A DNA stretch of 64,000 nt from Streptacidiphilus albus JL83 (GTDB lineage: Bacteria > Actinomycetota > Actinomycetes > Streptomycetales > Streptomycetaceae): contig NZ_JQML01000001.1 of assembly GCF_000744705.1 (NCBI RefSeq), positions 5,032,017 to 5,096,016 on the forward strand. The letters are read 5' to 3'. The notes under the pieces are model-generated. The model had not been told where the DNA came from and did no database searches. It worked only from the letters and a program-made list of their open reading frames with translations. Shown one piece after another: positions 23,369 through 30,844 of the stretch. Position 1 is the stretch's first letter; every line of letters starts with the position of its first letter. A program made the translations under genes and the position numbers.

Positions 23369-23818
23369 ATGCACACGATGTGGCTCAGTGGCGCCGAAGG
23401 ACTCGCCGTGCTGCGGATCGGCCTCGGTCTGTGGTGGCTGGAGAGCTGGCGCCACAAGGACAAGAAGACGTGGTTCGCCGGCGGCGGCATCACCTGGGCG
23501 GCGGGCATCGCGGAGAAGCACCGGTGGCCGATCGTTAAGCAGGGCTTTGACCAGGTTGTAAGCCCGCGACCTAGGCTGATGGCCTACATCGTCGCGTACG
23601 CGGAACTCGCCCTCGGCCTGGGCCTCGTCTTCGGATTCCTCACGCCCATAGCGCTCATCGCCGGCCTCGTACTCAACCTGATCTACTTCGTACTTATGAT
23701 CCACGACTGGGGCGAGCAAGGGCAGAACCTGATGATGGCCCTCATCTCGGTCGTTGCCTTCTTGGGCATGGCGTGGCAGAGCTGGTCACTCGACCACGCT
23801 CTCTCCCTGTTCCAGTAG
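23369..23818 (+). CDS. DoxX-family membrane protein
   Basis: A 149-aa protein with four membrane helices (GLAVLRIGLGLWWLESW; LMAYIVAYAELALGLGLVFG; PIALIAGLVLNLIYFVLMIH; MMALISVVAFLGMAWQSWSL), the DoxX/DoxD layout. Family members are linked to thiosulfate:quinone oxidoreductase or to redox and lipid stress, but most are uncharacterised. ATG 23369 follows GGCGGAGGG. It is divergent from the amidohydrolase, with the palindromic operator 116 bases upstream. Confidence 0.8.
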   Translation: MHTMWLSGAEGLAVLRIGLGLWWLESWRHKDKKTWFAGGGITWAAGIAEKHRWPIVKQGFDQVVSPRPRLMAYIVAYAELALGLGLVFGFLTPIALIAGLVLNLIYFVLMIHDWGEQGQNLMMALISVVAFLGMAWQSWSLDHALSLFQ

Positions 23819-23859
23819 GCGGCGCAATGAAGTGGTGCCTCGTTCGGAGTGGACCTCAC

Positions 23860-23967
23860 AAGCGCTGAAACAGTGGGGTGTCACTGCTGTCACAGGGTCA
23901 CTGCACCTCGGATGACCAGCAGGAATAGCATCCGACGGCGAGTGACAACACCCCTGTTCCAGCGCTT
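23860..23967. repeat. 108-bp inverted-repeat element (MITE-like)
   Basis: AAGCGCTGAAACAGTGGGGT... (from 23860) and its imperfect complement ending CCAGCGCTT (to 23967) form arms of about 26 bases around a 55-base centre. The centre repeats GTCACTG and TGTCAC. No clear target duplication is visible. It may be a non-autonomous IS remnant or a large terminator after the DoxX-like gene. Confidence 0.5.
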
Positions 23968-24091
23968 TTCTACTCATTTAGCCAGCTACTACACGAATAC
24001 GGCGGGGTTCGTGCTGTCGGGGACGCCCGACACCTCTCACTCCTACGATCCTCTTGAGGACAAGAGCAGTTGGACCGATGAGAGGGACGCG

Positions 24092-24679
24092 TTGGGGATC
24101 ATCGAGCAGCTCGTAGCGATCGGAGCCGTGCTGCTCGGCTCGCTGGCCACCTACTGGACCAACGCGGCGGCCGAGAAGGCCCGGAACCAAGATGGGCTAC
24201 TTACGCGCTGGGACGACAAGAAGCTCTCCGCCTACGAGGGCTACGTTGACTGCGTCCGTGAGTGCATATTCATGGCGGTCCGGTTCTACGAGGACAGGGA
24301 AGGCATACGCGCGAGCGAGCGGACCGGGGCCGAGATGGTCGCAGAGATGGCGGCGGCGAGACGGCTTCGCGGGCAGGCGTTCGAGCGCATCATGCTGCTG
24401 GGCGGTGACGTCGTCATCGAGGCCGCACACGAGCTGAATGCCGCAGCACGCGAGGTCGACTGGCAAGCCGACCGCGAGATCCCCGGATCGTTGGACGATT
24501 GGCGTGAACGAAACCGAGCAGTCTTCCGGGCGATCAACGAGTTCCATGATTCTGCCCGAGAAGATCTCGGCGTCCAGGGGCAGGTGCGCGGCGGAATCCA
24601 CCCTGACCGTGACCTCCTGCTCCCGCCGGCGCGCACTGGAGGAGAGACGCCTCAGGGGAGTAGCGAGCTTGCAGAGTGA
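24092..24679 (+). CDS. Membrane-anchored hypothetical protein (195 aa)
   Basis: TTG 24092 is chosen because GAGAGGGA precedes it and the protein then opens with one membrane helix (IIEQLVAIGAVLLGSLATYW), followed by a helical cytoplasmic part (LLTRWDDKKLSAYEGYVDCV; EMVAEMAAARRLRGQAFERI; DDWRERNRAVFRAINEFHDS). Similar single-helix proteins occur next to mobile elements in Streptomyces; the function is unknown. It is the last gene before attR, which is a usual place for accessory or defence cargo. Confidence 0.65.
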   Translation: MGIIEQLVAIGAVLLGSLATYWTNAAAEKARNQDGLLTRWDDKKLSAYEGYVDCVRECIFMAVRFYEDREGIRASERTGAEMVAEMAAARRLRGQAFERIMLLGGDVVIEAAHELNAAAREVDWQADREIPGSLDDWRERNRAVFRAINEFHDSAREDLGVQGQVRGGIHPDRDLLLPPARTGGETPQGSSELAE

Positions 24680-24706
24680 GCCTCTCACCGCCGATGATCA
24701 AGGCCT

Positions 24707-24724
24707 GTGGAACATACGTGGAAC
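24707..24724. promoter_or_regulatory. Candidate integrase arm-type site (right end)
   Basis: GTGGAACATACGTGGAAC matches 882-899 in 17 of 18 bases and in the same orientation. It lies 73 bases inside the attR core. See the left-end entry. Confidence 0.6.
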
Positions 24725-24797
24725 GCCAAGGCCTTCCGGGGCTCGGTGAACGGCTCGCGCGCTGGTCAGGCGTGGTGCTGCCCTTCTTGCAAAGCTG

Positions 24798-24857
24798 GTC
24801 TTGAAAACTGTCGGCGGGGGAGACTCCGCCCGAGGGTTCGAATCCCTCGCTCTCCGC
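24798..24857 (+). repeat. attR core: 60-bp direct repeat of tRNA-Ser 3' end
   Basis: This copy carries the anticodon arm, variable arm, T arm and 3' acceptor strand of the tRNA but no 5' half, so it is not a second tRNA gene. It marks the right end of the AICE. Confidence 0.95.
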
Positions 24858-24864
24858 CGGGAAT

Positions 24865-24895
24865 GGCCCCTGACCAGGCAAGACGGTCGGGGGCC
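24865..24895 (+). terminator. Native tRNA-Ser terminator, displaced by the AICE
   Basis: GGCCCCTGACC (24865-24875) pairs with GGTCGGGGGCC (24885-24895) through one wobble, followed by TTCT. Before integration it would have lain 8 bases after the tRNA. Confidence 0.7.
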
Positions 24896-25056
24896 TTCTG
24901 CTTCCAACACTGTGATGCCGCCTGCCGGGCAGTGAAGTCGTCCCGCCGACGCGCAGCCCGGAACGGCGCTCCGCGCAGGCTCGGCATCCTGCGGGACCTT
25001 GGGCAAGTGCCTGGAACAATCTGGGAACTCCTCCCTCGCTGCGGACAGGACAAGGC

Positions 25057-25677
25057 GTGGAGAACTCCCAACGCACCCGGATACGCGCCGGAGACACGGC
25101 GGCCTTCGCCGCGCTCTTCGACACCCATGGCCAGGCCGTCCACCGATACGCCGCACACAGCACCGGCGACTGGTCCACCGCCGAGGACGTGGTCTCGCTG
25201 ACCTTCCTGGAGGCCTGGCGACTGCGGACCTCGCTGCACGAGGACGGTGGCCCGCTGCTCCCGTGGCTGTTCGGCATCGCCACCAACGTGCTGCGCAACA
25301 CGGCGCGTTCGGCGCGCCGGCACCGGGCCGCGATGGAGCGCGTGCCGCCGCGCGAGGTCGTCCCGGACTTCGCCGACGAACTGGTGGACCGCATGCACGA
25401 CGCGGCGAGGCTGGCTGCGGCCCAGCGCGCGCTGGCGGCGCTGCGGCGCCCTGAGCGGGAGGTGTTCGCGCTGGTGGTCTGGTCCGGCCTGGACTACGTC
25501 TCGGCGGCGGAGGCGCTGGGCGTGCCGGTGGGCACCGTCCGCTCGCGCCTCTCCCGCGCTCGGACCCGCCTCCAGGCGCTCGCCGCGAAGGAGTTGGAAC
25601 TCGCCCCCGAGTCCGGACAGTACCTGGCAGGACGGGATGAACCGTCCCAGTCGTACCAGAAGGGAATAAACCGATGA
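25057..25677 (+). CDS. ECF RNA polymerase sigma factor
   Basis: A 206-aa sigma-70 ECF factor. Region 2 covers about residues 14-85 (AFAALFDTHGQAVHRYAAHS; AEDVVSLTFLEAWRL; LPWLFGIATNVLRNTARSA). Region 4 covers about 125-180 (RALAALRRPEREVFALVVWS; SAAEALGVPVGTVRSRLSRA). The start is GTG 25057. Its stop overlaps the next gene (ATGA), which encodes a CU044_5270 protein. That pair is widespread in actinobacteria, the partner probably acting as anti-sigma or sensor. It is the first native gene after attR. Confidence 0.92.
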   Translation: MENSQRTRIRAGDTAAFAALFDTHGQAVHRYAAHSTGDWSTAEDVVSLTFLEAWRLRTSLHEDGGPLLPWLFGIATNVLRNTARSARRHRAAMERVPPREVVPDFADELVDRMHDAARLAAAQRALAALRRPEREVFALVVWSGLDYVSAAEALGVPVGTVRSRLSRARTRLQALAAKELELAPESGQYLAGRDEPSQSYQKGINR

Positions 25678-26756
25678 ACGCCGCCCCGAGCCCGGAAGAG
25701 CGGGCCGAGCTGTCCGCCCTCCTGCCCGTCCCCGGCGCGCCGGCCCTCACGGACGACCGCCGCACTGTACTGAGAGGGCACCTGATGACCGAGATCCACA
25801 GGCCCGCAGCACCGTCGACCGTCCGCCGTGCGTGGCTGGCCGCAGGCGCGCTGACGGCGGCGGTTGCCACCGTCGCCGCGGTTGCGCTGATCACCTCCCC
25901 CGGGGGCGCCGCCGGCCCCGGCGGCAGCACCACCGCCCCGATGGCCGTCGGCGAGCCCCTCGCGGGTTCGCACCAGCAGGCGGTGGCGCTGCTCGACAGC
26001 ATCGCCGACACGGCCTACAGCGCGAACATCGGCACCGGGCCGCGCAGCGACCAGTTCGTCTACGTGGAGACCAAGGAGAGCTCGTACGACATCGTGCAGG
26101 ACGCCGGCGGCAAGGACACGGCCCACTTCTACGGCCCCTATGAGCGGCAGCTCTGGCTGTCGGTGGACGGCAGCCAGGCAGGTCTGTTGGAGGCCCCGAA
26201 CGCCACTCCGCGAGTGCCGCACCAGTCGCTGGACCCCGTCACCCAGCCGAGCATCCAGACCCCCACCTACGCCTACTTGGCCACGCTGCCGACCGACCCG
26301 CACGAGCTGCTCAAGCTCATCTACGCCCAGACCAAGGGCAAGGGGCACACCCCCGACGACGAGGCCTTCGTGGCCATCGGCGATGCGCTGGACGGGACGA
26401 CGGCTCCGGCGGCGGTGAGCGCCGCCTTCTACCGGGCTGCGGCGCTGATCCCCGGCACCGAGCTGGTGCCGAACGCCGTGGACATGCTGGGTCGCAAGGG
26501 CGTGGGCATCGCGCGTGAGGACAGCGTCGGGGTGCGCACCGAGTGGATCTTCGATGCGAAGACCCACGAGTTCCTGGCTTCGGAGTCGGTCCAGGCAGTT
26601 GCCGAAGCCGCGATGCCGAGTCCCTCGGGCAGCCCCTCGCTCAGCGCGAGCGCGCAGAAGGACGCCACCGACCCCGACCTCAAGGTCGGCACTGTCCTGA
26701 GCAGCACTGCCGTGATCACTCGCGGCGTCGTGGACAAGGCCGGGCAGCTGCCGTAG
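25674..26756 (+). CDS. CU044_5270-family protein, sigma-factor partner
   Basis: A 360-aa protein with a short cytoplasmic N-terminus, one membrane helix at about 52-72 (AWLAAGALTAAVATVAAVAL) and a large extracytoplasmic domain containing the family segments QFVYVETKESSYDIV and ERQLWLSVDG, then TYAYLATLPTDPHELL. Coupling to an ECF gene suggests that it senses an envelope signal and controls the sigma factor, but no classical anti-sigma zinc motif is visible. A hairpin follows. Confidence 0.85.
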   Translation: MNAAPSPEERAELSALLPVPGAPALTDDRRTVLRGHLMTEIHRPAAPSTVRRAWLAAGALTAAVATVAAVALITSPGGAAGPGGSTTAPMAVGEPLAGSHQQAVALLDSIADTAYSANIGTGPRSDQFVYVETKESSYDIVQDAGGKDTAHFYGPYERQLWLSVDGSQAGLLEAPNATPRVPHQSLDPVTQPSIQTPTYAYLATLPTDPHELLKLIYAQTKGKGHTPDDEAFVAIGDALDGTTAPAAVSAAFYRAAALIPGTELVPNAVDMLGRKGVGIAREDSVGVRTEWIFDAKTHEFLASESVQAVAEAAMPSPSGSPSLSASAQKDATDPDLKVGTVLSSTAVITRGVVDKAGQLP

Positions 26757-26784
26757 GCCCCGAGTGCACGGTGACGACCTGTGG

Positions 26785-26828
26785 CCCAGCGGTGTGGCCG
26801 GGACGCGTTCCCGGGCCGCATCGCTGGG
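26785..26828. terminator. Hairpin between convergent genes
   Basis: CCCAGCG (26785-26791) pairs with CGCTGGG (26822-26828), with inner CCGGGA/TCCCGG. It lies between the ends of the CU044_5270 and LuxR-type genes. Confidence 0.7.
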
Positions 26829-26904
26829 TCACATCGCTGGGGCACATCGCCGGGCCTGAGCCGCGGGGCTCGGCAACCGACTCTGGGCAACGGCACGCCG
26901 GAGG

Positions 26905-27879
26905 TCAGAGCCAGCCCTTCTGGGCGGCCTTGATGCCGGCTTCGAAGCGGCTGCTGGCGCCGAGGCGTTCCATGATCGAGGCCATGTGTCGGTTGACGGT
27001 GCGGGAGGAGATGCCCAGACGCTGTCCGGCGGTGTCGTCGGTGAGGCCGGTACCGAGGAGGCGCAGGAGTTCGCGTTCGGTGTCGGTCAGGCCGGTCTCG
27101 GGGTCGCTGGCGCGGGTGGCGCCAAGGGGGACGGCGGTGGCCCAGGCCTGCTCGAAGAGCTCGAACAGGGCGCCGACGATGCCGGGTTCGGTGATGTGGA
27201 GGGCGCCCTTGCGGGTGTCGGTCGGGTCGATGGGCACCAGGGCCTGGGTGCGGTCGATGATGACCAGGCGTTGCGGCAGGACGGGGGCGGTGCGGACTTC
27301 ACTGCCCAGGCTGAGTAGCCATTGGGCGAAGGCGGTGGTGTGCGGGTCGTTGCGGGTGGCGTCCTGGTAGAGGGACTTGATGGTGATGCCGCGCGCTATG
27401 GCGTCGGCGTTTCCCTCACGGCTGGCGGCCAGGTCCTGGGGACGCTGGGTGGCACCGGGGTGGACGCCGACGCACTCGGTGGTGACGTTGCGCATCAGCA
27501 GTTCCAGACGGGCCTGGATGGCGTCCATACCGATCAGTCGCTCGCCGTGGCTGGCCTGGGTGTTGGCACGGTCGGCGACCAGGCGGGTGACGGCGGCGCG
27601 GGAGGCGGCGAGCTGGGCCTGACGGGAGGCCAGGTCGGCCTCCTGCCGCGCGAGCATGTCGGTCAGACCGACCTCGGGGGTGACCGCGCGCATCTGCCCG
27701 GGATGCTCGCTGGAGGCGCGCACCAGCATGAGCTGGGCCAGTTCCTCAAGGCAGTCGTGGACCTGGCCCAGGGGCATGCCGCAGAGGTCGGCGAGGTCCG
27801 CGGTGCCGTGACCGGGATTGTCGAGCATGGCCTGGTAGACGGCTCCGGCCAATGCGGTCAGCCCCAGTGTTTCCAGCAT
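26905..27879 (-). CDS. LuxR-type regulator with TrmB-like N-terminus
   Basis: A 324-aa regulator. The first 70 residues form a TrmB-like winged helix (AVYQAMLDNPGHGTADLADL; VHDCLEELAQLMLV). A phospholipase-D-like or sensor region follows with a short coiled coil (EADLASRQAQLAASRAAVTR). The C-terminal LuxR helix-turn-helix is at about 255-318 (LTDTERELLRLLGTGLTDDT; ISSRTVNRHMASIMERLGAS). ATG 27879 follows AAGGGG. Regulators with this build are common in Streptomyces next to short exported peptides, as here. Confidence 0.88.
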   Translation of the reverse strand: MLETLGLTALAGAVYQAMLDNPGHGTADLADLCGMPLGQVHDCLEELAQLMLVRASSEHPGQMRAVTPEVGLTDMLARQEADLASRQAQLAASRAAVTRLVADRANTQASHGERLIGMDAIQARLELLMRNVTTECVGVHPGATQRPQDLAASREGNADAIARGITIKSLYQDATRNDPHTTAFAQWLLSLGSEVRTAPVLPQRLVIIDRTQALVPIDPTDTRKGALHITEPGIVGALFELFEQAWATAVPLGATRASDPETGLTDTERELLRLLGTGLTDDTAGQRLGISSRTVNRHMASIMERLGASSRFEAGIKAAQKGWL

Positions 27880-28286
27880 CGCAATACCCCTTCGGGTGCG
27901 GTGCCGCCCCCCGGCCGCACCTGGCGTGACCATGATCGCAGTTGCCCTGCCCGCCTTCAAGTTTCTTTCTGCGGGGTTAAGTGGCAGGTCAGGGGCAGAT
28001 GGGCGCGGTTCCCGTTTAGCGGCTGGTGGGGTGAATACGCCGTTGTGCGCCCCGTCGAAAGCGGGCTTTGGTGGATGCAATGGACATGAAATGTCCATGC
28101 CAAAGTGTCGCAATCCCGACAGGCATCTTGGCGACACCCGGAAACTCTTCCGGGGGTGTTGATCTGCGACGAAGCTGGTCACTGCCGGCAGGGAACAGCC
28201 CGAACGGCAGCCGGACGAAGCGTCACCGCGGGACGCGAGATCCGGAGATGGACACCCGTCCCTCCTTCAGCAAAGGACTCACTGCC

Positions 28287-28481
28287 ATGATCCGTACCCG
28301 TCTCGCCCAGGCCGCCGCGGTCGCCGCCCTCGCCGTCGGCACGGTCGTCATGCTGCCCGGCAGCGTGGCCGTCGCCGCCCCGGCCGCCGCCCCGGCTGCT
28401 GCTGCGGCCGTGGTCCAGGCCGCGGTGAGTGTCCCGGCCCCGGCCGGTGTGGTCGCCGACGGCAACGGCTCCTGGGGCTGA
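28287..28481 (+). CDS. Short exported peptide (64 aa), possible signal or precursor peptide
   Basis: MIRTRLAQAAAVAALAVGTV begins a clear Sec signal peptide, with a cleavage-like AVA-AP region about residue 31. An Ala/Pro linker follows and the protein ends GVVADGNGSWG. The mature part is too short for an enzyme. The small polar C-terminus with a terminal Ser-Trp-Gly could be the functional piece, for example a secreted signalling peptide read by the divergent LuxR-type regulator. This is inference from architecture. A coding start 6 bases downstream of its stop suggests cotranscription with the next gene. Confidence 0.65.
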   Translation: MIRTRLAQAAAVAALAVGTVVMLPGSVAVAAPAAAPAAAAAVVQAAVSVPAPAGVVADGNGSWG

Positions 28482-28486
28482 GCGCG

Positions 28487-28858
28487 GTGGACATCGTCTA
28501 CACCTCCCTGGACCGCAACCGGGGGGCGCGGGCGGCGGACGGGCCGACCGAGCGGGCCGAGATCGTGGACGTGCTGTGGGCGCACGCGGTCCCCGAGGAC
28601 CGCCTCGAACACGCCTCCGGCCGCGCCGGGCCGGACCGGATCGACCTGCTGCTGTTCCTGCGGACCCCCGAGAGTCCCGACCAGGACCCCGACGGTGCGC
28701 AGCGGCGGGCGGCCGCGCTCCTGCACCGCTGCCACCTGGCCTCGCCGCTCCTGCGGCACCGCTACCTCCCACCCGCACCACCCGCACCACCGGCGCCACC
28801 CGCACCGTCGGCGCCGTCGGCGTCTTCCGGGGTGCGGCAGCCGCGTCCCGCCGGCTGA
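28487..28858 (+). CDS. Hypothetical protein (123 aa) after the exported peptide
   Basis: GTG 28487 lies 5 bases after the previous stop. The first 85 residues look like a small cytoplasmic domain (AEIVDVLWAHAVPEDRLEHA; RIDLLLFLRTPESP; RRAAALLHRCHLASPLLRHR). The end is a Pro/Ala repeat (PAPPAPPAPPAPSAPSA). No family recognised. Its tight spacing suggests a joint role with the peptide. Confidence 0.6.
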   Translation: MDIVYTSLDRNRGARAADGPTERAEIVDVLWAHAVPEDRLEHASGRAGPDRIDLLLFLRTPESPDQDPDGAQRRAAALLHRCHLASPLLRHRYLPPAPPAPPAPPAPSAPSASSGVRQPRPAG

Positions 28859-28901
28859 CCCGTCCCGCACCGCACCGTCTGTGCCGCTGATAGTGACGAC
28901 C

Positions 28902-29052
28902 GCTGTTCCTGCAGGGCAGCCGTCCGAGCGGACCTCCGTGTCCGCGCCCGGTTCCGGCCGGGCCCCGGCACCCCCGGCACCCCTGGCACTCCCGGGCATG
29001 TCCTTTCGCTGCACCTCTCACCGTGACGGCTGTTCCTGCAGGCCAGCCGTCC
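28902..29052 (+). repeat. Two 24-bp direct repeats
   Basis: GCTGTTCCTGCAGG-C/G-CAGCCGTCC type copies lie at 28902-28925 and 29029-29052, one base different. The region 28859-29181 has no gene; it carries these repeats and the leader of the CHAP gene. Confidence 0.6.
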
Positions 29053-29181
29053 AGCCGGGCACGCCCTCGTGCGGGCCGGCCGTGCCATCCCACACCCGGG
29101 CCCCTCGCGGGTCCGGCAGTTGACACCGCACCACGCACCACCTTCCCTCATTTCGCTTGTGCTTCCTTCAAGGAGATTCCT

Positions 29182-30657
29182 GTGTCTGTTCTCAGTGCGA
29201 AGTTCCGCCGCAACGGCATTGCGACGCTGGTCGCGGCGGCCGCGGTGACCGGGTTGTCGGTGCTGCCGGCCCATGCCGACACCGGTTCGGCGGTCGCCCA
29301 GATCGCCCAGGCCAACCTGGGCCACGGGGCCTGCGACACCAACAGTGCCGGCGGGAGCGGCTACGAGTCCTCGTGCACCGGCAACGGCGGCAGCCCGGAG
29401 CTGTGGTGCGCGGACTTCGCCAAGTGGGTGTGGCAGCAGGACGGGGTGAACGTGAGCGGCCTGACCGCGGCGGCGGGCAGCTTCGGGCAGTACAACGGCG
29501 GCCTGACCGGGACCCCGGCCGTCGGCGACGCGGTCGTGTTCGACTACAACGGGGCCGGGTCCGCGGACCATGTCGCGATCGTCACCCAGGTCAACGCGGA
29601 CGGCACCATCGAGACCGTCGGCGGCGACGAGAACGGCACCAGCGGGAACTGGGCCGCGACCTCGGCGGTCCACCAGGACGGGCCCTACAGCGGTGCGCTG
29701 GGCTACAGCTCCTACATGGGGATGAGCATCAGCGGCTACGTCGCGCCGATCGGCGGCAACGGGACCGGCACCGGGACGCCGACGTCCGACCCGGCCACCA
29801 CCGTGCACGTGTTCATGGTCGGCTCGGGCAACACGCTGTTCAACCAGGACGGGAACTACGCCAAGGGCACGTGGTCCGCGCTGCAGAGCGTCCCGGGCGG
29901 GGCGGCGGGGGTCACCAAGGTCGCCGCCGCGAGCACCGGCAAGGTCACCCGGCTGTACGCGATCGGCTCGGACAACGCGGTCTACACCAACGACGGCGAC
30001 TACGCGACGGGCAGCTGGGGCAGCTGGCAGAAGATCCCCGGTGCGGCCGGGGCGCGTGAGGTGACCGCCGTCGCGGTCGGCAACACCGTCCACCTGTTCT
30101 ACATCGGGTCCAACAACACGATCTACAACACCGACGGGAACTACACCACCGGCAGCTGGTCCGCGGTCCAGGCCGTCCCGGGCGGTGCGGCCGGGGTGCA
30201 GAACATCACCGCCACCGCCCAGGGCAACTCGGTCCACCTGTACTTCACCGGCGCCGGGAACACCATCTACAACCTCAACGCCGACTACACCACCGGGACC
30301 TGGTCCTCGGTCATGGCGCTGCCCGGCAACGCCTCCGGGGTGCAGAACCTCGCCGTCGCCACCGTCGGCAGCATCGACCACCTCTACTACACCGGCTCCG
30401 GCAACACGCTGTTCAACCAGGACGGCGACTACTCCAAGGGCACCTGGACCGGCGTCACGACCGTGCCCGGCGGCGCGGCCGGCGTCGGGTCCCTCTCCGC
30501 CGCCGCGATCGGCAGCGTCGTCCACCTGTACTTCACCGGCTCCGACAACACCCTCTACAACATCGACGCCAACTACGGCACCGGCAAGTGGTCCAGCGTC
30601 TACCACATCCCCGGCAACGCCGCCGGCCTCGGCGCCATCGCCACCAGCACCAACTGA
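29182..30657 (+). CDS. Secreted CHAP-domain amidase with six C-terminal repeats
   Basis: A 491-aa exported protein. The signal peptide is about residues 1-33 (ATLVAAAAVTGLSVLPAHA-D). The CHAP domain spans about 35-190, with catalytic Cys in PELWCADFAKWVWQQDG and His in SADHVAIVTQVNADG. A Gly/Thr linker leads to six repeats of about 47 residues (consensus VHLYFTGSGNTLYN...GTWSSVxxVPGGAAGV), probably a beta-propeller that binds a glycan or wall polymer. CHAP enzymes cut peptidoglycan amide bonds. GTG 29182 follows AAGGAGA. Confidence 0.88.
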   Translation: MSVLSAKFRRNGIATLVAAAAVTGLSVLPAHADTGSAVAQIAQANLGHGACDTNSAGGSGYESSCTGNGGSPELWCADFAKWVWQQDGVNVSGLTAAAGSFGQYNGGLTGTPAVGDAVVFDYNGAGSADHVAIVTQVNADGTIETVGGDENGTSGNWAATSAVHQDGPYSGALGYSSYMGMSISGYVAPIGGNGTGTGTPTSDPATTVHVFMVGSGNTLFNQDGNYAKGTWSALQSVPGGAAGVTKVAAASTGKVTRLYAIGSDNAVYTNDGDYATGSWGSWQKIPGAAGAREVTAVAVGNTVHLFYIGSNNTIYNTDGNYTTGSWSAVQAVPGGAAGVQNITATAQGNSVHLYFTGAGNTIYNLNADYTTGTWSSVMALPGNASGVQNLAVATVGSIDHLYYTGSGNTLFNQDGDYSKGTWTGVTTVPGGAAGVGSLSAAAIGSVVHLYFTGSDNTLYNIDANYGTGKWSSVYHIPGNAAGLGAIATSTN

Positions 30658-30740
30658 CCCACCCCAACCCGCACCAACCCCGCACCACCCCGCACCGCAC
30701 CGTGGCCCTCACACCCACCCCGGGCAGGAGGGCCACAACT

Positions 30741-30777
30741 CAGGAGGCCGGAACCCGATGCGGGTTCCGGCCTCCTG
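30741..30777. terminator. Strong bidirectional terminator
   Basis: A 17-bp perfect stem, CAGGAGGCCGGAACCCG (30741-30757) with its complement at 30761-30777, closes a 3-base loop between the convergent CHAP and Ser/Thr-rich protein genes. Confidence 0.85.
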
Positions 30778-30844
30778 GTGGCGCGAGGGTTCAGCGATTC
30801 CGGGTGACCGGGATCGGCTCAGTTCGCGTCAGGCGTGTACAGCG

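Larger units (their letters stand above)
713..24857. mobile_element. AICE-type integrative and conjugative element integrated in tRNA-Ser
   Basis: The element spans about 24.1 kb between two 60-bp direct repeats of the tRNA-Ser 3' end. It holds a tyrosine integrase, an AlpA-like excisionase, a prim-pol plus RecA-like ATPase replication pair, one FtsK/SpoIIIE-like translocase (Tra), a DUF2637 spread protein and KorSA-like GntR regulators. That is the standard set of actinomycete integrative and conjugative elements, which move double-stranded DNA with a single FtsK-like protein. Integrase and Xis lie next to the left end. Cargo fills the right half. An IS1380-family insertion sits inside. The core genes look intact, so it may still be mobile; this is inferred from gene content. 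Confidence 0.93.

Noticed and set aside
24798-24857. Second tRNA-Ser gene
   Set aside because: Only the 3' two thirds of the tRNA are present and no matching 5' acceptor strand or D arm lies upstream; it is the attR copy.
28762-30606. 614-codon leftward frame opposite the CHAP gene
   Set aside because: Val/Gly/Asp/Arg mirror of the repeats of the CHAP protein; the + frame has a signal peptide, catalytic motifs and a ribosome binding site.
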